From Glandiceps talaboti (Eukaryota > Hemichordata > Enteropneusta > Spengelidae), in the NCBI RefSeq assembly GCF_964340395.1, contig NC_135568.1, positions 12,643,276 through 12,707,275 on the forward strand: a DNA stretch of 64,000 nt, given 5' to 3'. The notes under the pieces are model-generated. The model was not told the DNA's origin. It searched no databases and worked only from the letters and a program-made list of their open reading frames with translations. Below, piece after piece: positions 11,016 through 23,534 of the stretch. Within the stretch, counting starts at the first letter, position 1, and every line of letters starts with the position of its first letter. The position numbers and the translations under genes are program-made.

Positions 11016-13609
11016 TGTCCTGTCCAGATGGGGTTCAAATGACTGTTTAGATATAAACACTTGAATATTGAGAAAACAAGTGAACACAATAAACAAACAT
11101 CACACTATTAGAGTCAGAGTAGCGATCATGATTTTCCAATGTACGGCGTTGACAGATGGAACGTTGAGTAAAAGTATAGGTTTTACATGTTTCAGAGTTC
11201 CACGACACAGGATATGTCGAGATGGAAAGTGATAATGAAATATCCACGAAGGTTGAAAGAGAAGCGTATGCTCCGTGTCCATCCGAATGCTTCTCGATGT
11301 CAAAGGGACTTGGTCATTTTGAATGGCTACTTTCTCGCCTCTTTCTATGACTAGATATTGTTCAAGCATTTACCTCGACTACGTGCATATTGGCAACGAC
11401 CACATCACTGTTGCATTGGTTACCCGTACATCAACACCACCTGCTAGCATTAACCATCTAGAAGCGTCTCAGCACGATCAGATCTCTGCTGAATTCTTAA
11501 TGCAAACAGAAGTGTTCCGAAATCAACCGTTTATCAACCATTATACCGTCACCCTAGAGGATTCACTCAGTCATAGAAACAACCTCTATAACTCAATTCA
11601 CGAGTATGAAGTTCATTATCACAGATTTAGGTGGGTAAATTTGAGTACGAAGATGATGTACAGTGTAGCTGATATTGACCCCAATAGGATCAATAAATAT
11701 ATTTTATGAAACCTATTAGATACTGCATTTGAAAGCAATTACGGGGCATTACATTAGTGTCATAAACATATCAGTTTTAAAACAGCGCATGACGTTTTTT
11801 AAATTGCATTGATTTTTGATGTCTTGCTATAATGAATGCAACCATAAGACACCTTCCGGCTTATCATCTTAATGGCCGTTCCATGACAGCCTGGTTGTCA
11901 TCACATAATATACCTATTAGTAACGACTATTTGTATGTCGGAGCAACAACAATATCATGATATATTTGCCACATCTCACTGTCTCTAATATAATGGATAC
12001 CATCGGCTATGTAAATGCTTTTACGTTATTCACATGCAAACATTGTAAAATTACAGATAAAAATAACCACTTTAGTGTAGTGAATGCACGACTCACAGTT
12101 GTCCAGAGATCGACATTCATCTATTGAGTAAACATAAACACACGTTTCGATTTTATATCCAATACAGGTCTTTAAATTTCCAGCTTTCGAGCAAATGTTT
12201 GCAAGAGATGGTATCTAGGAGACGGTTAAGAGACGGTTGCTAATGACAATATTCTCTTCATCTCACGTGTAAAGGATTCTAAAGGCGAATAAATCATCTT
12301 CCGGATTAATACATCATAAAAATTTGAAATTAGTTATATAGTACATGGTGCGCGGTCAATCAATATTTTGAGTTATACAAAGTAAGGTGTACGGTAATGA
12401 ATATTAATATTAGACAATGAAAACATGTCTTTAACGTTGTATGGACCATAGTATGTGTCTTTCAAATATTAGATGAATCTCAATTTGTGCCGTTACTTTG
12501 CTCATCAACACTCAAAACATCGCAGTTACAACCAAGAAAAGGTAATCAGAGCACCATGCAAATTGTTTAATAAGAGATCAAAATGATCTGAAAATTACTC
12601 TATTTTAAAAAGATTGCCAAATCGTGAATTAAAGATTGTTGTCTTCTTTGGAAACGAGATGATGAACACCGAATATATTTTATTATTCAAAATGATGAAG
12701 ATCACTGTTTCACACAGCACACTTTGGAGAGATTTTCTGAATTAGGGAAATTGGCCGTCGAGGCATATTCTACCTTAAATACCACACCAATAGTCAATTT
12801 ATGATAGTGGCAGTCATGTAGTATTTGATGCCATTTACTTCAATAAATCAAATCATCTATAATAATTATGTGAGAGAGGGGATGAATATTGAGATGAAAA
12901 ATACATAAAAGTATAAACTGTAACATGCATAGACCCTTTTCTTGTACTTGTTCTCTACAGAAATACTCTCTCGTGTACATGTTCGAACTTTAGAATTGTA
13001 TCACATACAAACCGAGATGTTTATTATCAGGTATTACACCTCACTGCACTCGATCGTCCTAAAGCTTACTCTTCAATCCGGAACATCTATATATAATACA
13101 CAGTGTTTTGCACTTTAATTTGTATTTTGCTGCAATGTCTCATTTTACATAGCTTAGTTTACCATCGTGATTAGGACAAATGCGAATACTATCCACCATC
13201 TTGAGATATACAGGTTTACATACCCTACCACTTTGATATTCTATTGCGTATGTGCATCATCCACAGTACTATAACACAACTCAAGAATTATGTCTGGATG
13301 AAACGTAACGCAAATGTTCCACCTGTATTTTGAAGAACCCTTGACAGCTTATACAGGCAAACACCTGTTCATAATCAAACAGAAGTATACATCATTAAAA
13401 TGTATATTAAAGCCAGTAATATATGTAAAGTAGGTCGTCCTATTTTCCCGTTACCCCTTCCATACTTATTTAAGGTAAAATAGAATAGATGAATGATTTC
13501 ACAATAAAGGGTGATGTACGAACTGCACTGGATCATGTCTACAACGGGTTCCGATTTTGAAGTTCCTGTAAATGTCACTCTGAAGAACTTGTTTGTTTGA
13601 GACCAAAAT
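11016..13609. promoter_or_regulatory. B1-C1 divergent intergenic spacer
   Basis: The two genes are head to head, so this spacer must hold both 5' regions. It is nearly identical to 28.9-31.44 kb of unit 3, and more diverged and shorter in unit 2. A CACGTG at about 12264 is kept in all three units. A TTATTTAAGG stretch about 140 bases before C1 (near 13467) is also kept and could be a TATA-like element. No further gene is seen. Confidence 0.4.
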
Positions 13610-14566
13610 ATGTTACAAATGGAACATAATTCTACTGCTGATAACCCAAGGTATCATACCATACCAACAGCGGTGACTGCTTTCCTTGTTACTATGTGTA
13701 TCCTTAACCTTCTGGGCAGCATAGTCGCTGTAGTCGCTGTTGTTTTAAACAGGAGGCTCAACTTGCTTACAAAGATGATGCACGTTAACGTTCTTGGGTC
13801 TACTATTCTTACTGGTACCGTGACTGTTCCCTTGGCTACTTGGATGCTTAACGTTCCAGAGAGTTTCCGAAATTATGCAGCCTGCGTTGTTGTCGACTGT
13901 GTTATTGTCCTCAGCCTTGCAACTTCTGCCTTTGGTATCATGTTATCGTCAATATGTGTGTACTACCAAGTTGTCCACCCCTTTCGAGCCAACTTAGACA
14001 AGACAAAGAAAGTGTTTGTGAGAGCATCAATAATTTGTTGGATTGCCAGTGTCACCATTGCCGTCATTCCAGCTACACCTTGGAACAATTACTGGAAGTC
14101 AAGACACGAAGATGATTTTGTTTGTTTCCCACTGTTATTACCAACCACTCCATACTTCGTTTTCAGCATATACTTTACCATTACACCAGTTATCATCATA
14201 GGATACGGCTTCTACTTCCGTGCACATTATGAAATAAGAAAAGTGATCAGACAGATCAACACTTCGTACAGAGGTGCACTTCCACACAATTTATTCCTCC
14301 AAGGAAGATCACAAAGAAATTTGGCGACACTGGTTCTCCTCCTTAGCATATTGATACTTGGTTGGATACCGATGATTACATTTGGAAGTGTTATGTACTT
14401 TTGTCCTGAATGTTTTGATCTGTATTTAGTCTTAGCTTTGGCGACTCTGATGTTGGCCACTGTTTCTCCTTTTGGTTCTCTGTTGTATTGTCTTAGACTT
14501 AAAGAAAATCGCCGAGCTATATATAAAATTATGTGCTCTTGTCCATGTAAGAAGACCCAAGTATGA
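13610..14566 (+). CDS. Receptor C1: intronless seven-transmembrane receptor
   Basis: Encodes 318 aa from an ATG that is conserved in all three C copies; a second in-frame ATG follows at codon 4. Seven hydrophobic segments: about 21-46, 56-80, 92-118, 136-156, 182-204, 238-262, 271-295. Seen: N7-S-T sequon, C92 and C172 disulfide pair, W144 in TM4, P193 in TM5, W252-I-P254 in TM6, and FCPEC in loop 3 (C265, C268). DRY is CVY (116-118), D2.50 is Thr, NPxxY is SPFGS (286-290). The tail ends in a cysteine-rich stretch (CSCPC) that could be palmitoylated. C1 differs from C2 and C3 at about 8-10 residues. Function beyond membrane receptor is unknown. Confidence 0.88.
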   Translation: MLQMEHNSTADNPRYHTIPTAVTAFLVTMCILNLLGSIVAVVAVVLNRRLNLLTKMMHVNVLGSTILTGTVTVPLATWMLNVPESFRNYAACVVVDCVIVLSLATSAFGIMLSSICVYYQVVHPFRANLDKTKKVFVRASIICWIASVTIAVIPATPWNNYWKSRHEDDFVCFPLLLPTTPYFVFSIYFTITPVIIIGYGFYFRAHYEIRKVIRQINTSYRGALPHNLFLQGRSQRNLATLVLLLSILILGWIPMITFGSVMYFCPECFDLYLVLALATLMLATVSPFGSLLYCLRLKENRRAIYKIMCSCPCKKTQV

Positions 14567-15319
14567 AGTCATTAGAGTTTTGATTGGAATAACACATGCA
14601 CATTAAATTATACGCCTGCTGATATGTATTCTTATCTACCAGAAGGAGGGGCATTCTTGACTTGATAATGAACGAGATTTTCACATTATTGGGGTTTGAT
14701 CAATCGATACCCCTCTAAGTTAGCAACAGCAAAACACTATTTCACTAGCACTGCTCCATGACTTTATAACCACGATGTATCAACTGTGCACTAGAAGGAA
14801 TATACAAAATTGTACCTTTATCTAAACGAGGAAGTAAGAATGAAGTTTAACGTCACCTGAACAACTGGTGTCGATAGATTTCCACCCCTTCTTCATACTT
14901 GTACATTATGGACAACTAAACAAAATTGAAAGGGTGTACATTTAATTAAGATGGGTTTGTGGGTTATGTTTCAATCCTAAATGAAATCTCATCTATTGGC
15001 CCATTCGTCGTGTTAAATTTCGCATCTATGTGGTGCATTTGTGACTTATTTGAAAGTTGTAGGGTTGCATTTTTCCTGTTTTGATTGGATTGAATATCAA
15101 ATCATGAAGACTACGTAATTTATCTAAAAAGACTGATTTATCTTTCCACTGCCCGTAGCCATACACCTTTGAAGACTTAATAGATTTTTCAACGTGGTGG
15201 TTTTGTTTTGAAACTTGTGTTATGCTTTACAAGTAATGTCTCCATTGGCCGTCGAATGATGGTTTCAAACATAGAAAATTAGCTCATGTATATAGCGTGA
15301 AGTATTACTTTAAATTACA

Positions 15320-15420
15320 ACCTGGCAACGCTAGAAAATATTTCGATTGGCCATTAAATTGCTGTTGACAATTACTAGTCACGTGTTAAATCATCCAGGT
15401 ACTCACGATAGCATATTAGG
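15320..15420 (+). promoter_or_regulatory. Candidate promoter of receptor D1
   Basis: In order: ACCTGGCAACGCTAG (15320-15334), GATTGG (inverted CCAAT, 15345), CACGTG (15380) and TATTAGG (15414). The same parts with the same spacing lie upstream of D2, D3 and D4, where the last element is a better TATA box (TATAAGG). The unit 1 version of the TATA element is altered. Confidence 0.4.
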
Positions 15421-15786
15421 AGTTGTTGCGTTCTAGCAGGTGTATTGATTTGCGATTACGGCTACAGTTGTTTGATATATTTGTAGCAGCTGTACTGATA
15501 TCGTTCTTAGCCATCTACTGCTTCGATTCTTCTACTGCAATACAGAACAAAGAAGATCGAAAATATTGTATCATACGCTATGGAGTAGAAACGGGTTTTG
15601 ACACGTACGACATTGATGATAGCTAAGAGGCTATGATAAACAGAATTAACACATTGTTCCAGCTATAGGAACATTTTTGGTTTCCAACAAGCTTAAGGAC
15701 TTGTCCAGGCTCGCTTTCAAGACACTTGTGACACTTCTTGGTTGTAGGATCGATTGGAAACTTCTGATGGAACATCTAAGAAAATG

Positions 15787-16692
15787 ATGGATGGAAACGA
15801 CACACAACCTAGTGTTAACAACCAAACTCCCATCGGTATCACAGTTATAATAGCCTTTGTCTGTCTGTGTGATGTCCTGATCAGCACATTTGCAATCTTG
15901 GCAGTGTATGTCAACTCAAATCTCCACAACGTTGGTAACTACCTGCAAGTGAATTTCATGTTTGCCATCGCGCTTTCGGCGACCGTAACGGTTCCGTCAT
16001 TTCTTGCGGTAATTATTGCATCTGATTTCGACAGTTATTGGGGATGTGTAATACCGTTCTGCCTCCTCATTGTAAGTCTAATATCGAGTGAAACTTCGTG
16101 TCTTGTGCTTCTAATTACAATAAATTACCAGCTTACAAAACCATTCGAGAGTTTAGCGGGAAACACCACTAGACAAGCTTGCATATTAGCAGGTATAGCA
16201 TGGGTGGGAAATATCATTTTCAGCTTTATTCCTGCGTTAAACATCAATGCCCTGTACGAAGAACGCAACAGGCAATATTTTTACTGTACTCCGTTGGCTG
16301 TTCCAACAACTGTCTATTTCTGTGTCTTCTTGTTTGTTATAATTATTCCTATTTGTGTGGCCAACCAAATGTTCTCCATTCGGATCATGCGCATGATTAA
16401 GAAAACAGTTACAAACAAAAATGTTTCAGGAGGAGCAGCTCTACAATCTACATACAACAAAACGGTTAAACTCTTCCGGTTGATGAAGCTTTGCTTGTTA
16501 ATTGTATGGGTACCTTTAATTGCTATCTTGAATGTGGACCACTTTTGTCCAGATTGCATCGACGACTACACAGTTGTCGTGGTAGTTACATTACATATCA
16601 CTGGAGTGAACACTGTACCGACCATATGTATTTTAATCCATCGAGAAATTCGAGGTACAATAAAGAAACTGTTGACTTGTTCATGTACTTAA
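15787..16692 (+). CDS. Receptor D1: intronless seven-transmembrane receptor
   Basis: Encodes 301 aa. Two adjacent ATGs occur (15784 and 15787); 15787 matches the start of D2-D4. Seen: N4 and N12 sequons in a short N-terminus, disulfide cysteines C87 (SYWGC) and C167 (FYCTPL), W139 in TM4, P188 in TM5, W241-V-P243 in TM6, FCPDC in loop 3 (C254, C257). DRY is TIN (111-113), D2.50 is Ile, NPxxY is VPTIC (277-281). D1 is the outlier of the four D copies in loop 2 (residues 151-163). It follows C1 by 1.2 kb on the same strand but has its own candidate promoter. Type E at 42 kb is its nearest different relative here. Confidence 0.88.
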   Translation: MDGNDTQPSVNNQTPIGITVIIAFVCLCDVLISTFAILAVYVNSNLHNVGNYLQVNFMFAIALSATVTVPSFLAVIIASDFDSYWGCVIPFCLLIVSLISSETSCLVLLITINYQLTKPFESLAGNTTRQACILAGIAWVGNIIFSFIPALNINALYEERNRQYFYCTPLAVPTTVYFCVFLFVIIIPICVANQMFSIRIMRMIKKTVTNKNVSGGAALQSTYNKTVKLFRLMKLCLLIVWVPLIAILNVDHFCPDCIDDYTVVVVVTLHITGVNTVPTICILIHREIRGTIKKLLTCSCT

Positions 16693-17117
16693 ACATGGAC
16701 TAACTGTAACTAGGAGATTATCTTTTGATCATAAAACCAACAATATATTGTGAAACGTGTTAAAAAACTCTAATATTAGACATTGTATATGTCAATTCGA
16801 TGTTTATTTTATCTATAAGTAGTAAAGTGATGACTTGAAAACAGGATCTATTAGGGGGGGGGGCGATTTTAGGGCACCCCCCAAAATCAATTTGATATAT
16901 TATATGAAATACAACATTATGGTTATTAAAGCCATTTTATCTGCCAAAGCAGTTTTAAAAATAATCCCAGTTGAAGCTAGTGCACCTTTTAAAGCCAACT
17001 GCGGATTAGGATGTCATTTTAGGTGCAAAGGAAGCAGCCAGAATTTAGAAAAACTTTGAGCTAAAACAAAAGAATGGTCCTACATAATCCTTATAGCTTC
17101 AACAAGGCAGCACTCAT

Positions 17118-17175
17118 GCGAGAACCTGGGATTGAAACTCTGGCCTTTAACACCAGGCTAGATTCTTTACATATA
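17118..17175 (-). repeat. tRNA-like (SINE?) fragment in the D 3' flank
   Basis: On the minus strand a B-box-like segment is embedded in a CCAG/CTGG-flanked arm. The block recurs in the flank of D2 (27276-27335), where the box reads GGTTTGAATCC, and, more decayed, of D4 (about 38420-38470). It therefore predates the duplication. No full tRNA fold is seen. Confidence 0.25.
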
Positions 17176-18207
17176 GGGAATCACAGATTTGAAAGAAACA
17201 AAATATGATTTATTAGAAGCTGGCAAAAATTTAGCATGTTGTATGTTGTCAAGATATTTCATGCAAGTTATTTCGATTAGATATCATATTGTTATATTGT
17301 TGGGCATATGCAAATGCAGACATTCGGATGATTAGGCCATTTAAAGTGGCACAGCTGAGTCATAGTATTTCCTACCCCCACAAGATATTACAACGACGAT
17401 TAGCTGATCTAGTATAATATTAATGTCAATGCACGCCTTTAATCTTTCTCTTGTGCTTTTAGTACAGTTGATGACGTAATAGGGTTTCCTCGACATTTAA
17501 GGATACGCATACTAAATTATGCCGTTTAATTGTTTTAGTACTTATGTCTAAATATAAAGTTTAATCTCCGTCAAGAAGGAGTATAATGTTAAGTTATATA
17601 TAGCAATGTAGATAGAATACTATACTGCCACTGGTACAGTTTAATAAGTAGCAATAATACAGAATGTTCAGTGTAGCTAAAATGGGTATTGTTTTGATAA
17701 AGTGATTAAAAGCTACCAAGCAGAAAATACTCGGTCAGTTTCTTCCGGTATCGATTTCCTATGTCGGATCATTAGAGTTCATTGTCTTATAAATTGAAAA
17801 TTAAGCAAATGTACTACAGTATGTCATCTTATTTATTTCAATGACGTTATTCTCTTTGACTTAAAGTATAGAGTTTGTGATAATATGATGACAAATGTAT
17901 CTGTTCAAACCACTGTTTACAGAAAATTTCAAAGTTTCATGTATTAACAAATGATATTTGACTACTTTGTCTTTACTTGTATTTTGCTGTATTTCCTTGA
18001 TTTTTTGATTCATAACAAAATGAACATACTCGACACTGTCACGCTAACATGATGTAACGAAGTGATGGTTAAATATGTTTGTAATGTAAAGCCAGGAATG
18101 TGTACCCGATCATCTGTAAACTCTCAAAAAGTCAGACGTATCAATTATTCAATAAAGTATTTGCTTGAAGCAAACAAATACAATGCATTCTAGTTGGCCT
18201 CGAAATT

Positions 18208-19128
18208 TCAAAAATAAGTGTTACATTTGAACATGGCTCTGACTGCTTTCAATGATTCACCCCTACGTATCCAGTGAGCCAATGGACCAACAGCTACACA
18301 CAGAAGAGCAAACATAAACAGAATCGAACATAATTGCAAATCAACATCCTGTCTGTAAAAATAAACCAAATTTTGAATTATAAATATCGGTAGCCAACCT
18401 CCTATCAGTAAATCTAACATTAGTAGAAACACAACACGTCTAGATTTAGAACCATGTGATCCATGGTTGACAGATTCTTCAGATTGCTGGGTGTGTCTAA
18501 CAGCTGCTTCTAGGACCTGAATTTGTCTGGCACTTTCCCGCGCTTTTAGTAGTATTCTCGTTCCGATGATATATTCCATTATGATGACTGGGACCATAAT
18601 TCCATATAAACAAATCATCATGTAAGATTTTGTGGGTACGTCGAGTGGCGAGCATACAAAATCTTCAAGGTACCGATAGTCTGAATATCGGTTCCATACG
18701 AACAAGACCCCTGCAGAGAACAAAGCCAGACTCCAAGCGACAGCGGAACTAATGTAGAATTTCCTAGCCGTAACGTCTAGCTCTGCATGGAACGGGTAGA
18801 ATACTTGCACATAGGCATGGAGCATGACGTTTAAAACGTGTAACACCCATGCTGTTACTGTGAATGAAGTCACTGCAGCCGTCGTGACACACGCGTAGTA
18901 GTTGTAATAACTCTCAGGTACACTAAGCATCCAAATATGTAGCGGTAACGTGAAAGTAGAAATGATAAAACTAGTGCACAAGAGTTGACTGTGTAGGCCA
19001 CACATTAAATTATGCAGCTTTTTGTTCAGGATTACAGCTAAAAGAAAAAGCACACATAAAGTCGCCACTACAATGCATACGACCGCCAAAAAGACTGTTA
19101 TTCCGATGTGTAATCCAGGACCAGACAT
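18208..19128 (-). CDS. Receptor B2: intronless seven-transmembrane receptor
   Basis: Encodes 306 aa, the same length as B1. The first ATG in frame is at 19128 (MSGPGLHIGI); upstream codons are open but lack ATG. It keeps C80/C159, TM4 W132, TM6 WLP and the altered HAY and GPLAH motifs. It differs from B1 mainly in loop 2, TM7 and the C-terminal tail (RRGESLKAVRAMF instead of RKSETTKAVRAMF). It faces away from C2 across a shared spacer. Membrane receptor by family; ligand unknown. Confidence 0.85.
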   Translation of the reverse strand: MSGPGLHIGITVFLAVVCIVVATLCVLFLLAVILNKKLHNLMCGLHSQLLCTSFIISTFTLPLHIWMLSVPESYYNYYACVTTAAVTSFTVTAWVLHVLNVMLHAYVQVFYPFHAELDVTARKFYISSAVAWSLALFSAGVLFVWNRYSDYRYLEDFVCSPLDVPTKSYMMICLYGIMVPVIIMEYIIGTRILLKARESARQIQVLEAAVRHTQQSEESVNHGSHGSKSRRVVFLLMLDLLIGGWLPIFIIQNLVYFYRQDVDLQLCSILFMFALLCVAVGPLAHWIRRGESLKAVRAMFKCNTYF

Positions 19129-21060
19129 TGTCCTGTCCAGATGGGGTTCAAATGACTGTTTAGATATGAACACTCGAGTATTGAGAAAACAAGTGAACAC
19201 AATAAAGAAACATCACACTATAGAGTCAAAATAAGTCAAAACGTGAGCATGTTTTTCCAATGTGTAACATACTGTTTGATGGTACACTTAGATATAACAT
19301 GTTTCAGAGTACAGAGACACAGGATATGTCGAGATGGAAAGTGATAATGAAATATCCACGAATTATCAGCAATGCAGACAAACATAGGACCGTACGATCC
19401 AAGTCAATCCGAATGCTTCTACATGTCATTGGGTCCTGGTCATGTTGAATGGCTACTTTTTCACCACTTTCTATGGCTAGACAGTTTTCAAGCATTTACC
19501 TTGACGACGTGCATATTGGCAACGACCACATCTTTGTTGCATTGGTTACCCGTACATCAATGCCACCTGCTAGTACTAACCATTTCAATAGAGGTGTCTC
19601 AGGACGATCAGATCTTAGTTGAATTCTTAATGCAAACAGTAGTGTTCCGCAATCAACCGTTTATCAATCATTATACCGTCACCCAAGAGAATTCATTCTG
19701 TCATAGAAGCAACCCCTATAACTAAATTCACGAGTATGAAGTTCATTATCACGGATTTAGGTGGGTAAATGTGAATACGAAGATGATGTACAGTGTAGCT
19801 GATATTGACCCCAATATGACCAATAAATACATTTTATGAAATTTATTAGATACTGCATTTGGAAGTTATTATGGGGGCATTACATTAGTGTCATAAACCT
19901 GTCAACTATAAAACAGCGTATGACGTTTTAAAAAAAAATATTGCATAGATTTTTCATGTCTTGCTATAATGAATACAAAAATTAGACACCTTTCACCTTC
20001 CGGCATGTAATCTTAATTGCCGATCTATGACAGCCTGGTTGTCATCACATAATATACTTTTAGTTATAGTGTTTGACTCCTTGTTGTTTATATGTCATGA
20101 TATATTTGCCGTATCTCACTGTCACTAATGGATACCATCGGCTATATAAATGCGTTTACGCTATTCACACACAAACATTGTAAATTACACATTCAACTGA
20201 GATAAAAATAACCACTGTAGTGGTGTCAACGTGTATGCACGACTCTGTTTCCCAAGAGATTGACATTTGTTTATTGAGTAAACATAAACCGACATGTTTC
20301 GATTGTATATCCAATGCAGGTCTTTTAAGTCTTTCCAGCTTTCTAGCAATAGTTCATTCTGAATGTTTGCTAGAGATGGTATCTAGGAGACGGTTAAGAG
20401 ATGGTTGCTAATGACAATATTCTCCTTATCTCACGTGTAAAGGATTCAAAAGGCGAATAAATCATCTTCCGGATTAATACATCATAAACATTTGAAATTA
20501 GTTATATAGTACATGGTGCGTGGTCAATCAATATTAATATTAGACTACGAAAACAAGATCAATATCTTTAATTACTACAAAAGGACGAAGATCACTGTTT
20601 TATATAGCACATTTTAGAGGGATTTAATATTTTCGATTTTCTGACGTAGGGAAATTGGCTTTCGAGGCATATTCTACTTTAAATACACACCAATAGTCAT
20701 TCGTATAAAAACCCATTTGTGACAGTGGCAGTCATGTAGTATTTGATTCCATTAATTCAATAAATCAAGTCATGTATATAACAATTATGTGAGAGAGGGA
20801 ATGAAAATGGAGAAGAAAAATACATGGTCATATGAGCATAAACTGTAACATACATAGATGATCCGGGGTTTCCTGGCATTGCTGCAATATATTTAACGGC
20901 AGATACATTTCATGAAGTAAAGTTGGTCTGTGAGAAAAACCTTTCAATCATGAATCCCATTTTTATAAGTGATAGCGCAATGGTAGGTTTATGAAAGAAC
21001 TTTTACAGAGTTTAAACTTGTCATGGTAGTAGTAATAGTAGATTTAGTACTTGCTGATCC

Positions 21061-21094
<34 letters not shown>

Positions 21095-21797
21095 CTATTT
21101 CATATTGTAGTAAACGTTCTTGTTCTTGTACTTGGTCTTTACAGAAATACTCTCTCGTCTACTTGTTTGAACTTTAGAAGTCTATCATATACAAACCACA
21201 ATGTTAACTATTATAGTATTACACCTCACTGCACTCGATCGTCCTAAAGTTTACTCTTCAATCCGGAACATTTATATATAATACACAGTGTTTTGTACTT
21301 TCATTCGTAGTTTTCTGCCATGCCTCATGTTACATAGTTTGGTATTCCATCGTGAACAGCGTAAATACGAATACGTTCCACCATCTTGAGATATACAGGT
21401 TTACATACCCTACCACTTTGATATTCTAGTGCGTATGTGCATCATCCACAGTACTATAACACTACTCAAGAATTATGTCTGGATGAAACGCAGCGCAAAA
21501 TGTTCCACCTGTATTTTGGAGAACCCTTGACAGCTAATACAGGCAAACACCTGTTCATAATCAAACAGAAGTATACAACATTAAAATGTATATTAAAGCC
21601 AGTAATATATGTGAAGTAGTTCGTCCTATTTTCCCGTTATCCCTTCCATACTTATTTAAGGTAAAATAGCATAGATGAATGATTTCACGATAAAGGGTGA
21701 TGTACGAACTGCATGTCTACAACGGGTTATGATTTTGAAGTTGCTGTAAATGTCACTCTGATGAACTTGTAATTGTTGGTTTGTTTGAGACCAAAAT
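19129..21797. promoter_or_regulatory. B2-C2 divergent intergenic spacer
   Basis: Homologous to the B1-C1 spacer but the most diverged of the three, with several indels. It keeps the CACGTG near 20432 and the TTATTTAAGG stretch before C2. A GTT trinucleotide repeat unique to this unit sits at 21059-21094. No gene is recognised. Confidence 0.35.
21059..21094. repeat. GTT trinucleotide microsatellite
   Basis: About 12 GTT units inside the B2-C2 spacer. They are absent at the matching place in units 1 and 3. Confidence 0.9.
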
Positions 21798-22754
21798 ATG
21801 TTACAAATGGAACACAATTCTACTGCTGATAACCCAAGGTATCATACCATACCAACAGCTGTGACTGCTTTCCTTGTTACTATGTGTATCCTTAACCTTC
21901 TGGGCAGCATCGTCGCTGTAGTCGCTGTTGTTTTAAACAGGAGGCTCAACTTGCTTACAAAGATGATGCACGTTAATGTTCTTGGGTCTACTATTCTTAC
22001 TGGTACTGTAACTGTTCCCTTGGCTACTTGGATGCTTAACGTTCCAGAGAGTTTCCGAAACTATGCAGCCTGCGTTGCTGTCGACTGTGTTATTGTCCTC
22101 AGCCTTGCAACTTCTGCCTTTGGCATCATGCTATCGTCAATATGTGTGTACTACCAAGTTGTCCACCCCTTTCGAGCCAACTTAGACAAGACAGAGAAAG
22201 TGTTTGTGAGAGCATCAATAATTTGTTGGATTGCCAGTGTCACCATTGCCATCATTCCGGCTACACCTTGGAACAATTACTGGAAGTCAAGACACGAAGA
22301 TGATTTCGTTTGTTTCCCACTGTTATTACCAACCACTCCATACTTCGTTATCAGCATATACTTTACCATTACACCAGTTGTCATTACAGGATATGGCTTC
22401 TACTTCCGTGCACATTATGAAATAAGAAAAGTGATCAGACAGATCAATACTTCATACAGAGGTGCACTTCCACACAATTTATTCCTCCAAGGAAGATCAA
22501 AAAGAAATTTGGCGACATTGGTTCTCCTCCTTGGCATATTGATACTTGGTTGGATACCGATGATTACATTTGGAAGTGTTATGTACTTTTGTCCTGAATG
22601 TTTTGATCTGTATTTAGTCTTAGCTTTGGCGACTCTGATGTTGGCCACTGTTTCTCCTTTTGGTTCTCTATTGTATTGTCTTAGACTTAAAGAAAATCGC
22701 CGAGCTATATATAAAATGATGTGCTCTTGTCCATGTAAGAAGACCCAAGTATGA
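21798..22754 (+). CDS. Receptor C2: intronless seven-transmembrane receptor
   Basis: Encodes 318 aa, about 97% identical to C1 and about 99% to C3 by eye. All structural landmarks of C1 are present: N7-S-T, C92/C172, W144, WIP 252-254, FCPEC in loop 3, CVY for DRY and SPFGS for NPxxY. Copy-specific residues include A94 (V in C1 and C3) and E133 (K in both others). The frame is intact. It lies 2.7 kb from B2 and 1.3 kb before D2. Confidence 0.88.
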   Translation: MLQMEHNSTADNPRYHTIPTAVTAFLVTMCILNLLGSIVAVVAVVLNRRLNLLTKMMHVNVLGSTILTGTVTVPLATWMLNVPESFRNYAACVAVDCVIVLSLATSAFGIMLSSICVYYQVVHPFRANLDKTEKVFVRASIICWIASVTIAIIPATPWNNYWKSRHEDDFVCFPLLLPTTPYFVISIYFTITPVVITGYGFYFRAHYEIRKVIRQINTSYRGALPHNLFLQGRSKRNLATLVLLLGILILGWIPMITFGSVMYFCPECFDLYLVLALATLMLATVSPFGSLLYCLRLKENRRAIYKMMCSCPCKKTQV

Positions 22755-23534
22755 AGTCGTTAGAGTTTTTTTTAATGACATATGCACATTAAATTAAATG
22801 CTATGTATTGTTATCTACCCGAAGGATGAGTGAAATTTGCAGATTATTGGGGTTTTATCAACGGATACAACTTAAAGTTAGCGACAGCAAAACACTTTCA
22901 TTGCTCCCTGACTTTATAACTACGATGTATCAACTGTGCACCTCAGGAGTATACACAATTGGACCTTTATCAGGCAATCGTAATGAGGAAGTAAGAACGA
23001 GGTTCAAAATCACCTGAACAACTGGCGTCGATAGATTTCCACCTCAACATCATACTTGTACATTGTGGACAACTAAACATAATTGAAAGGGTGTACATTT
23101 AATTAAGATAGGTTTATGTTTCAATCCTAAATGAAATCTAATCTCTCAGCTCATTCGAAATCTTAAATTTGCATCTCTGTGGTGCATTTGTGACTCACTG
23201 AAAGTTGTAGGGTTGCATTTAGCCTGTTTTCATTGGATTGAATCTTGAAGACTATGTAATTTATCTAAAAAGTGTGATTTATCTTTCCACTGCCCGTAAC
23301 CATACACCTTTGAATACTTCATAGGTTTTTTAACGTGGTGGTTTTGTTTTGAAACTTGTGTTATGCTTTACAAGTAGTATCATATCTATTATATTAAATA
23401 TTATCAAAACACTCTGTATGATTTCCGCAGTTTCCATACTTTTAACACAGTAATGTCGCCGTTGGGCGTCGGACGATGGTTTCAACTTCGCACATGTAAA
23501 TAAACATGGCAAATTAGCTTATCTACATAGCTTG

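Larger units (their letters stand above)
10079..18190. repeat. Segmental duplication, unit 1 (genes B1, C1, D1)
   Basis: This 8.1 kb block recurs as units 2 and 3 and in reduced form as unit 4. Similarity begins just beyond the 3' end of the B gene (about 10079 here, 18190 in unit 2), while sequence left of 10079 is unique. Gene order is B on minus, then C and D on plus. The D gene is followed by a shared non-coding 3' flank (about 16.7-18.19 kb) with a poly-G run at 16853-16863. Confidence 0.85.

Noticed and set aside
22808-23017. A small open frame after the C genes, repeated in units 2, 3 and 4 (starting near 22808, 32428 and 35791)
   Set aside because: Differences among copies are mostly amino-acid changing and unit 1 has a stop in it. 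It is best explained as duplicated non-coding DNA.
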